Below are positions 34,701-46,100 of a DNA stretch of 64,000 nt, piece by piece (position 1 is the stretch's first letter; the number at the start of each line of letters is the position of its first letter). The notes beneath the pieces are model-generated. The model was not told the origin of the DNA and searched no databases. It saw nothing but the letters and a program-made list of their open reading frames with translations. Source of the DNA: Inia geoffrensis (taxonomy: Eukaryota; Chordata; Mammalia; Artiodactyla; Iniidae); the NCBI GenBank assembly GCA_036417435.1, contig CM070899.1:144970237-145034236 (forward strand), read 5' to 3'. The translations under genes and the position numbers were made by a program.

Positions 34701-37700
34701 TTCCCGGGTCCACCAAAGAGTCCCTCTTGGTCATCTTGCCACTGCCCTTGAACCAACAGAGCTGCCCCTAGAGGCTTCCTTCCTCACTTTCGGCCTCGCT
34801 TGCCTCTCCTGGCACCTCACAGATGGGTGAAGTGGACCCAACCCTTTGCAAACACACTTGGGAGCTGGAGGAACAGGTCTTGGGGCATTTGCTGTGGCCA
34901 CACTTCACGTGGCTCCTTAAACAGGTCAAAGCCGGGACATGCTTATTTTTTCTTGGAAGAATGAGAGTTGGATCTGTCCCTCAGGGATTGAGAGAAGGAA
35001 AGGGAAACAAGGGTGGGGGGCAGGTGGAGGCGTAACCCTGAGGAGTTATGAAGAGGAACCCTAAGGCTTGTCAACGGTATGTGGTCCTGTGTGAAATGTA
35101 AGCCCGGGGCACACTGTGCATTGGGTGCTGGAGGCCGGCGTTGCGATCCGTCAACAGTGGTGTCACTTTGTTAATCCTGAGGGGACAGTGCCCAGGAGAG
35201 GAGGGGAACAGCTAGGCTGTATAGGTAATGACTAGTACCTCTTCATCATGACTGAACTGCTGGTGAACAGATCTAGGACCTCAGTTGACTGTGAGAATCA
35301 GGCCATCTCTCTGGGCCCATGATTTTAGCTCAGTTATTCAGTGTCACTCATGCGTGGCACCCAGGACCAAATAAACCATGGCCAGGAAGCTAAGTCAGAG
35401 GTTGCAGACTGATGGCCCACAGATATGTTTTTTTGTTTTGTTTTGATCTGCACAGTGTTTTTCTTTTCGTTTTTTATTAACGTGCAGTTGATTTACAGTG
35501 TTTCACGTGTATAGCAAAGTGATTCAGTTATGCATACATACGTACATACATACATATATATATATATTCTTTTTCAGGTACTTTTCCATTGTAGGTTATT
35601 ACAAGGTATTGAATATAGTTTCCTGTGCTATACAGTAGGTCCTTGTTGTTTATCTATTTTATATACAGTAGTGTATATCTGTTAATCCCCCATTCCCAAT
35701 TTATCCCTCCCCACCTTTTCCCCTTTGGCAAGCATAAGTTTGTTTTCTATGTCTGTGAGTCTATTTCTGTTTTGTAAATAAGTTCATTTGTATCGTTTTT
35801 TTAGATTTCACATATACGCAGTGTTTTTAACAACTGCGATAACTGAGAACACTTAAAATTGGGAGTCTTCATGTCAAAATCCAGATCTGCTTTTCTCAAC
35901 AGATGGGAATACTGGAAACGCAGTGCCTCTGTAACGAGGGGGGAATAGCGGGGGCGGGGAGCTGGGTAGCCACCGTCCCATCTCGTCTGTGTTTGTGAGT
36001 GCCAATCCTCATGTCTCCTTGAGTCCAAGACCGAGCGTTGGCTGTCATTTGTCACCACGTTTGTTCTAATGTTTACTTCACACCAGGCTCGCTTCACTGC
36101 TTTCCTGCGCCTGTGGGCTCTGGGGCGTGTGAGTCATCGCGCTTGACTGGGTGCTGGTACTGGAGCAGTGTCTGGGGTGGTGGGGAGGACAGGCGTCAGG
36201 TGTGGCAGCGCTGCTCATGTACCTGGAAGTCTCTGGAACACCCGTGTCTGGGAGGGCTTGGCTGGAGCCCTGTTAGAGCTGGGCTGCCTGGGATCCTGAA
36301 GCTCTCACTGCACTAGAGGAAAATGCTTTTGTCTCATGTAACCGCGAGTCTCAAGTTGCCCATCTGGAGCAGAGCCAGCTGAGATTCAGATCACGCTGGT
36401 GTTGGGCTCGTTTAAACTGCTTTAAAAGGACTGTGATGGGTAGAGCGCAGGGGGCTGAGCCCAAGGCTGGAAAGGGAGGAGGCTGGTGCTCGGGAATTGT
36501 ATCCTGGTCGCCAGCCTTGAGTTTTGCCCCCAAGCCTGGGGCCCATCCCAGGTGATCGCCCCTTCTTGGGAGACATGGCGCTGTTGTCACAGGCTCTCCG
36601 GCACCTGTTTCCCTATATGGTGGGGCTGCACAGTGGGTTTTGGGGTCGTGTTCTTTCTCTAAGTTTGCTTGGTTTTCTAGGGAAGGCTCAGTTTTGTCCT
36701 GGTCTGAGGGGGAAGATGCAGGGTAGAGATCGGAGGTTAAAAACAGGAAAGGCCTCTGTCCTCAGAGCGTTGGAAGCTTCGTCCGGGTGCGAAGGCGGGC
36801 AGCTAACTCACAGCAGCTGCTTGATTCGATCTCTCCCCTACACATGCCGTTTTCATCTTCTGTATTAATTTTCCAAATGTCAAAGGTAACATGCTCTTTG
36901 GAACGAGTAGTGTGGTTTCAGCAGAAGGCTGGTCCTTGAGCCACAGAGCTACTTTAGTGGGCTTCACAGTGAAAACAGCTCAGGTGGAGGAAAGGCCAGA
37001 GATGCTGGGTTTGGCTCCTAAAGTCACCAGGTGAGCAGGAGACGACAGGCAGCCTCTGGGTGGGACAGGGGGGCCCCCGGGCCTCTCCAGGAAAAGGGTC
37101 TCCTGTCCGAGAGGCAGGCCTGACACACACGTGGTCTGTTTAAATTTTTATCTTAACTACCTTCTTTGAATTTTATTTATTTGTTTGTTTTAAAAATAGC
37201 TCATATATTCACATGGCTTGAAATTCACGAGGAGCCAGAGGGTATAGTGAACAATCTCCTTCTTAGCCCAGCCTGCCCTTCGGCCTCCCAGCTTCCTTCT
37301 CCGGATGCTGTCAATTTCTTGTGACTCTTTCCTGAGAGATTTTATAAGTACAGAAATGAATGAACGTGATAGATACACATACATACATATATATCTATCT
37401 TTCCAGCTTTTAATGACAGCTTTATAAGATGCAATTCACATGCCATACAGGTGTCCCATTTAAAGTGTCCAAATCGTGGTTTTTAGTACATTCACAGAGT
37501 TGTGCACCATCACCCCAGTCACTGATAGAAGACTGTTGTCATTCCAGAAAGAAACGTGAGCTCGTTATCGGTCACTCCCCATCTCCCTCCCAAGCCCCAC
37601 CGCGGTGAGCTCTGCCACCAGCACCCTAGCTGCACCGGGGAAGTGCGTGACATGGATACGAAATTCGAGTTCAGGGTGAGGGACTTGCCAGGAGGCTCAC

Positions 37701-40070
37701 AGACGAAGGAGTTGCAGGGCTGAGATGGAATCACACCCCTGGACATGCAGCCTGTAGATCTGACCGCCGCACCCCCAAACTGAACTTCTGACAGCAAACT
37801 AACGCGTCCGGCTTTGCATTGTTTTGTGTCTCTTTGCAGGGGAGGGTGGGGAGGGGCAGGCCCCTCTCCACGTGAGTCCTCTGGGCTCCCACTGTGCTCC
37901 CCAGCCTCTGTGTCTGCCTGAGCCGTGCGCCCGGGAGCATTGGGAAACCAGTTTCCGACCAGCTGTTGAGCGGGCCTTTGAGTAAACAAACCCTCTGGCT
38001 TTAGGCTTACATTTCAGAGTAAGAGAATTTGAACTTCTCTTCTGTCTAGTTAGAAGTGTTTGTTTTGGCCCCAGTGGAACGATCCTTTGTCTCTTCTCGA
38101 GCTTCTCTGGCCTTGCTGGGTCCTGTGAAGCACAACGTGGGCATTTACTTAAAACCACCCTTTAAGTAAATGCCACCGTCTCTTCGTGGAGGCCACTTGG
38201 TGTAACGGGACCTTGTACCAGAAAAGAAAAATTACGGCGAAGGGGCCATGCTCTTGCAGATGGGCCAGCAATATCTTTTCCCTTCCTTCTTCCCTGAAGC
38301 TCCCCCTTCTTGGGCAGGGAGCGCTGTGACAGTTGTGGCAAAGCTGCCTTCCTGCTTGTGCCTCCCACCCACCCCCGGGTAGGCGAGGAAGCAGGGCTGT
38401 AAGCAGAAACACCAGGATAGGAACCCAAGTCTGACTCTAACCTGGGGCTCTGTCTAGAACCAGTTGCTTCTTTCTCAAGCTGTGTCCTCGAGGCTGACTC
38501 ACTGCCCACCCCCCCCCCCGCCCCCCGCCGGGGACACTTGGGTGACTGCAGATTGTCTGCAGCTGTGTAGCCTTAGCCTCTTCCTCAGACCGGGATGCTG
38601 GTGAACAGCCCTGTGGGAAGATCACCAGGATGTCTGTTGTCTTGGAAAACCTGTTCACGGGTCGCCCTGAGTGAAAACGTTCACGATGTTGTCACTGAGG
38701 TGCATTATATGTATGGTTCTTTGTTTCTAGAACCAGAAACAGGGGAGAGTCCCAGGGTTTTAAAGGATTTGACAAAATGGGAAAATTATACTTACATGTG
38801 GAAGGTTTGCTGTTAAAATGTGGGAGAATCCCGAGATGGTGTTTATCATTACAGCCACGCCTTTTTTCCTTCGAGACCCTCAGGTTTAAGTCCCATGGTC
38901 CACTCCTGGAACTGGGGGTGTGGCCAGTGGTCAGGCCTCCTCACCCATGGCGACCATGGAGAGGGGGATTCACCAAGGATACAGATGCCCAAAGGAGGGA
39001 GGAGATGGAGGCTGGCCTGCCCCAAACCAACACGTGTCCTGAGGGAGTCACCGTTAGAAAGAGTTTACGAGAAGTCTGCCCAGATCAATTAGGAATGTGT
39101 GAGCTGTGGTAAGCGACAAGTTCCAGAAAGTGTGTACGAAGGGCAAAGAGTTTCTTGGTGTTAAAGATAAGTGGAGGCGGAGTCTAGTGGCGGTGTGGAG
39201 TGGGCTTGCAGAGGGAGTGAGTGGGGGAACTGGCACCTTGCCTGTTGCTCGGCACGAGGCGGTTCAAGGTGAGCCTCCAGGGAGGTTTGTGCTGGAGCAG
39301 CCCTTGGTCCTTGGTCCTGGGGAGATCGACCTCTCTGAGCCTCAGTTTCCTCGTCTGGAGCACAGAGATAGCAGCGCTGCCTTATAGGGTGATTTATATG
39401 TTTTGCATGTGATCTTACATGTAAATTGCTTAGCTGGCACCCGGGGGGAGCTCAACTCTTAGGGACTGCTATTGATCAGAAAAGATGCGTTAGAGCATTC
39501 TCACTCAGAAGAGACAGCAGGACTCGGTGAGGTCATGTAGGCTTTGAACGAATCTGTTCTCCCCTTATCTCACGTCTTCCTCTCCGAGGCAGGGTGTCTC
39601 TGTTCTCTGACCCGGGACAGTGAGGCTTGGGAATCTAAGGGTCTGCGGGAAATGCTGGTCGACTCTTCATGCATTTCCCAGCTTCTGAGTCACACACAGC
39701 TAGTAAAGGAAGGGCTCACCTTTTAATTTGAAAAATACATGAGGTGAGGCCCCCTCCACCCATCCCTCCCCACGCGACTCCAATCATACATGTGGTTTCT
39801 CTCTGACGCAGCCAGTCACCTTCTGCCATGGATGAGGCTGAGTCTCTTTCAACTTCTCACAAGTCCTGGTTTTCCCTTATTAACATGTCCAGTAGTGAAA
39901 CAGCAGAAAGTACTCCTTTTTTGTGAAAGGTATTGTGGCTCAGAGAGTTGATTATTTGAAATGTAATTTCTTCAGCTCATTGTGTCAAAACTGGTGTTTG
40001 ATGCATGTTTGAGGGTTCTTGCTAATGGCCTTTTGGATTAGGCAAGGCTCTGCAGAGAAATGGAAGCAAG

Positions 40071-40120
<50 letters not shown>

Positions 40121-43100
40121 CACACATACAGGCTTGAAATCCAAGAAGAGCTAAGATTTCAGTTTTAGTCTGAATGCAGGAAAAAAAAAAAAAAAAAAAA
40201 GAATGAGGTCCCAGCTCAAAGGCAGTCCGGCAGGAGAAATTCTCTCACTTGTGGGATGTCAGCCTTTCTTGTCTATTCAGGCCTTCAAGTGATTGGGTGA
40301 GACCCACCTGAGTTGGGGAGGGCAATCTGCTTTACTCAGTCTACCAATTCCAGTGTTAATCTCAACCAGAAACGCTCTCACAGACACATCCAGAAATAAT
40401 GCTTGAGCCAATGTCTGGGTACCCTGTGGCTCAGTCAAGCCTACACATAAAATTAACCGTCACTGAACCTTTGGTGTAATCTTAAGGTTGAAAATCACCT
40501 TCTCAGGTGAACTGCTTGGAATGGCTGTCATTAAAGCAAGTAGACCATGGTGTTCTAGAGGTTGGGCTGTGTTCCAGCTTCCCCCGTGGTAAATGTTCAA
40601 GGGTCTTATTTTAAGCTCAGCAGGTTAATTTTCTCATCACAAGACTCTGTGAACAATCAGGAAGAAGGAAGGTGATTTTATGGTTGATGGGGATCCATTT
40701 CCATGAAGCAGGGCTGAAGCCAGAGCCTCTAGAACCTTCTCCCAGGGTCAGCAGTCAGTCCTGCTCCAGAGCCAAAGACTAAGCGAGGTTTCAAGTTCCA
40801 AGTGCAGGACGAGGTTTACGAATCAGATTTGGCCTTTTACTAATAAGCCTCATGATATTTGAAAATCAGTTACAAACAATGGTGACTCTTCATCCAGAAA
40901 CCATCTGGGCGCCAGTCTCTTCGGGCATCTACAGGAGCTTTCTCAAGCCCTCGGGTCCACAGGACGAATCCTATTCCAGCGTTCCAGATGCTTGTCCAGA
41001 TGTGTGTTGGGAATGGGCAGCCCTGGCACTGGGCACAGTTAACAGAAGGGCAAGTCCGGCTCCTTTGCAAAGCCAGGTGCTTCCTCTAAACAGCTGTGAC
41101 CTGTCAGGGCAGAGATAGGAGACTTCTGAGAAAAGTGGGATGTGTGCGTCTGTGTAGATCCGGAGCTTTAGCCTAGTCTAGAGGGCTTGGGGGGTGGGTG
41201 GTTTTCCTTGTGGCTTTGTCTTGGGTTGCTTGTGGCATATGGAGCCGTTTCTGGGCTTAAACTTCGCCATCCAGTATTGGAGATTGAATTGGTCAGGGAT
41301 TATGTCATCTGGGGCAGAACACTAAGATCTATTTTACTCCTTTGTGGGGAGGTGGAGAGAAAACAAGAATCTGTTGATTGTGAGAATCTGGACCAGCGGT
41401 ATTTATAACGTAAGCATTTACGCTCCCGTACAAAGCCTGCTTCTAAAATACTGTTGTCCCGTGGCCACTGGGGAGGTGACTGGCTGTGCCCCTCTTACCT
41501 CTTAACCACCTGGCTTGGTGTTTGCACCGAGCTGCAACGTGTTTGCAATCCACGCAGTTTCACACCCACACCTCTGCGTGCATGCCTGTGATGAAAGCAG
41601 GAAGGACAAATTGCTTTGTAATGAGGCTAGGGGATTGTCAGACTTTATAGCTGATTTCCCGAAGTCTCTACACAAAGAACCACAAGGAGCAGTGCTATAG
41701 GTTGTATAGGTTGCTTTAAGTCAAAGGTATAGATAAATATTTATATTTTCTATGTAAACAATCCTTTCACAAATCATGTCTTTGATAAATAACACTAGGT
41801 AAGAAAAGAGCAAGTTGCTGTTGCTAAGAAACTCTTACTTGACGGTGAACTTCTGTTTTCATTGTTTTGCAAACTTCTTGAGGAGTTTCTGTGTGCTGGG
41901 AACAGAGAGATGGGGCATGTGTCTTTGATGTGGTCTCCAGCTGGGTACGGCTTACAGTCTGCAGGAAGCATGTTTAGAGAATATGATTCTTCAATGTCCC
42001 ATTTATGATTTTGGGGGGTTTGGCTGGTTTCTTATAGACAGTTTCAAATATTTTTTAAAAAGGAGGGACATCAGAGAATACAAGGCATTTGGGAAAAAGT
42101 TCAAAATAGTGCAGAAAGAAATGCTTAGAGCATCAGTAGTCATAATAACAATATTGTTCCCTGTGGCATCATAAACTTTCAGCTGTGTCCTGATCAATGT
42201 CTTGTGCTTCGTGCAGAGGGTCTGACACTGGAGATGGAAAGGCTTGCTTGGCACTTTCCCCGTGGTCCCCAGTGACCGTCTACCGTCCCAGAGGTAAAAG
42301 CATAGGGTTATAACTCGCAATGCTCACAAATCCTTGTGATAGAAACAATACTCATTTGTACAAGTCCTTGTCATGTGAGAGAGGCTGTAGCACGTTTAAC
42401 TCCTATTTGTTGATTATTTTCACAGACAGTCATTTTTGCCGAGAGCTTGCTGTGTGTAGACTTGTTAAACGCCTCATCTCACTTAATCCTCCCTCGCCTC
42501 CGAGGGACAGATACTATTCTCGTCCCATTTTATTTATGAGGAAACTGAGGCCTAGAGAGATTGACTGACTTGCCCATGATCACACAGGTAGAAAGTGTGC
42601 AAGCCTGCGTTCTAATCCACCTGGCTGGCCCATGGGGCAGGGCACACAGTGCCAGGCTGTGACGCCTGTGCTTGGAGCAGTGACCTGCCAACATGGCAGG
42701 GCTGGGATGAGGGTGAGGGGCCAGGGGATGAAGGGATGAGGGGAATCACGCCAGCCCAGGGGCAGGGCTGAGTTCCGTCCATGTTGAACATTTTGGTCTT
42801 TTGCTCATCGTGTATTTTCTTTGCATTAATTTTTCCTTTTAAAATCTTGCATTTGGGCATTATAGATCTTGATCACTGGGTTTTACGGTGCTTTGGGCAG
42901 GTGTGGGTGAGGACCACAAGGGTTGCTGAGGTCAGGAACCCGGCCAAGGTCCCATGGCCGGAAGTGGAGGAGCTGGGGTATTTGCCAAATCTCCTGGGAG
43001 CCGGGCTGGGGGCAGCAGCGTGGCTTACCCCAGTGGGCATCGCTGAGTTCTCAGGAATGTGCTTCCCCTCTTCCAGGTCAGGGAAGAGGATGAAGAAGAC

Positions 43101-46100
43101 CCGCAAGTATGACATCATCACCACTCCAGCCGAGCGAGTGGAAATGGCCCCGTTGAACGAAGAGGATGACGAAGACGAGGACTCCACAGTATTTGACATC
43201 AAATACAGGTGCCGGGTGGGAACAGTGGCTTTCTCCTGGGCTCGCTGGCTTGGGGAGGTGGGGCGGTTCACCTCTGAAGACAGTGAGCTGCCAGGCGCGT
43301 ATTCTTGTTCTTTGGCTAAGTCTTTGACCTTGGGGCATTCTGCTTCTAGGGAGGAACTGCTTTGATCTCTCCCAGGAACGCACGGCACCCAGAAAGCCAG
43401 CAGGGAAGTGCGTGCAGGGAAATGCTTATTCTCAACTCTTTCCTGATGAGAACCCTTGAGAAGTCAGCTCTGTGGGAGCGAAAGGAGGGCCGAATTTCGG
43501 ACAACGAGCTTGTCATGTACAGACTGTGGGGAATCTGGTCCAAGCAACCGCCATGTACCACGCGCCATGCACACAAATGGAAACTTGTTTTTCAGCCTTG
43601 CTTAGTTGGTAATGGAGAGCGTGGGGTGGGGGTTACTCCTTGTATGGAATTTACCGCTGAATTCCAAAGGCAGGTGTGTTTCTTTAACGTGGCCAGTAGG
43701 AAAGTCAGAATGACTTTTTGACTTCAGAATTGTAGCTTGGGCTTTGGCTTCTTTTGGGAAGTACTACTTTGGGTATGTGAGATTCTCAGTGTTAGAGCTG
43801 GGGGCAAGTGTATTTTAGGGATGAGGGCTTGGAGGCCCAGAGAAGGGGCCATGGGTTGCCCAAGGTCACAGTTATTAGTGGCAAAGTTGAGACACAAATC
43901 CAGGCTGGACCCTATCCGGAGATTCCTCCCTCCCCACCAGGGTCCTTCAGAGAAACAGAATCAATAGGATATACACACACAGAAAGAGATTTATTATAAA
44001 GGTCCAAGTCTGAAAGCCTGAGAACCAGGAGAGCCGATGGTGTAAGTTCCAGTGAGAGTGCAGGAGAAGACCAATGTCTCAGCTCCAACACGGTCAGGCA
44101 GAGAGAGTGAATCCCCCCTTATTCTGCCTTTTGTGCTATTCAGGCCTCCAGTGGGTTGGATGAGGCCCACCCATGCCGGGGAGGGCGATCTGCTTTACTC
44201 AGTTTATCCAGACAGTTATTAATCTCAGCCAGAACACCTTCCCAGACACACCCAGACTAACGTTTTACCAAATATCTGGGCACCGTGACACCCAGTCAGT
44301 TTGACCTGTAAGAGTCGCATCACACACAGCTTTTCTGTACCTCCTGTCTTGTCCTTTTCCAGCACAGCCTTGGGTATTCTTGGCTGTAAAGGAGTTAGAT
44401 TCGAGAAAGCAGTGCTTGGGATTTCGATTAGAACTGCATTGACTCTGTCGATTGATTTAAAGAGAATCAGCCCTTTATGCTAAGTGAAATAAGTCAGACA
44501 GAGAAAGACAAATACTGTATGATATCACTTATGTGTGGAATTAAAAAAATACAGCAAACTAGTGGTTACCAGTGAGGAGAGGGAAGTGGGGAAGGGGCAA
44601 GACAGGGGTAAGGGATTAAGAACTACAAACTATTAGGTATAAAGTAAGCTACAGGGGCTTCCCTGGTGGCGCAGTGGTTGAAAGTCCGCCTGCCGATGCA
44701 GGGGACGCGGGTTCGTGCCCCTGTCCAGGAGGATCCCGCGTGCCACGGAGTGGCTGGGCCCGTGAGCCATGGCTGCTGAGCCTGCGCTATCGGAGCCTGT
44801 GCTCTGCAACGGGAGAGGCCATGACAGTGAGAGGCCCGCATACCGCAAAAAAAAAAAAAAAAAAAGCTACAGAGATATAGTGTACAACATGGGGAATATA
44901 GCCAGTATTTTATAATAACTATAAATGGACTCTAACCTTTAAAAATTTTGAGTCACTATATTGTACACCTGTAACTTACATAACATTGTACATCAACTGT
45001 ACTTCAATAAAGGAAAAAAAAGAGAATCAGGCCCTTTATGTTGACTCTTCCCATTCATGAACATGGAATAACTTTCCATTGATTTAGGTACTGGAAAAGA
45101 TGTCTTTCAAAAACTTCTCCATAAATGTATTATAAATTTTTGCTAGATATATTCTAGATATATAGAATATTCTATATTCTATATATCTAGAATATATGCT
45201 AGATATATTCCCAGGTTTTACATTTTGATATATATATATATATATTTTTTTTTCTTTTTACTTTATTTAAAAAATTTTTTTTGGGGGGGTAGTATGTATC
45301 TTTAAAAAATTTTTTTTCTATTTTTTATACAGCAGGTTCTTATTAGTTATCTATTTTATACATATATATGTCAATCCCAATCTCCCAATTTTTTTTTACT
45401 TTAAAATACTGTTTACTTTAAAATACTATTTTATTTATACTCATGTCTGAAAAAAAATGTCTGTATTATCATGTTCAAGTACATATCAATATTGGAAACA
45501 GAGTCTGTTAACAAATCACACCTAAATTTTATGAAGAACGCACAACAGTGACACAGATTGGTTATAAATAGAGTGGAGGAACAAACCATTAGCTATAATT
45601 TGCAGTTTAGGTATAGAGCAGCCCCCTTTGAGAAGAATCAAAACAATTACTAATCTGCACCCATACTGCAAAATACTATGTACATAAGAAAGTGATTATA
45701 CTGATTTTGTTGCTAAGCTGTTTTATCGGTCTCACATTCAAGGCACAGAAATGAAACAAAAAGTGAAGACCACGATGTCCTCATTATGAGTCACAATGGA
45801 AAGGCTCAGCTGCATCCTGCAGGCCTGGGGTTATTGTATGATAGGGAGCCCTTGATGGCTTAAGTGGATCAACAGACTGTTTTGATTTTGAGCCGTGGGA
45901 TGGGATCTCATCCATATTCGGCGTGTGAGCCGACTCCACAGGGGCTAGGATAGATGGAGCCACTTCTGTGGTAGCCTCAGACCCGACTACATAAGAAAAG
46001 GCCGTAAGCAAAGAAATATCACTATCTGTCCAGAAAGTCTAACTGTTGACTCTTTCTTGAGTATAAGCTGGAAAAGGGGCCCCTCTAGAGAATCTGGATA

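Larger units (their letters stand above)
25741..43076 (+). other. FAM174B: FAM174B intron 1
   Basis: A 17.3-kb intron with GTGGGT donor and TTCCAG acceptor. It is relatively GC-rich and poor in young repeats. Elements recognised: one young SINE (31706-31922), several L1 3' fragments, MIR copies and microsatellites. ORFs here show no family resemblance and are taken as chance. Confidence 0.88.
44340..45220 (-). mobile_element. Old L1M ORF2 fragment, split by a younger L1
   Basis: Antisense L1M ORF2 text before (AACTGCATTGACTCTGTCGA) and after (CATTCATGAACATGGAATAA, GGTTTTACATTTTGA) the younger L1. The two halves join cleanly when the insert and one target copy are removed. Confidence 0.75.
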
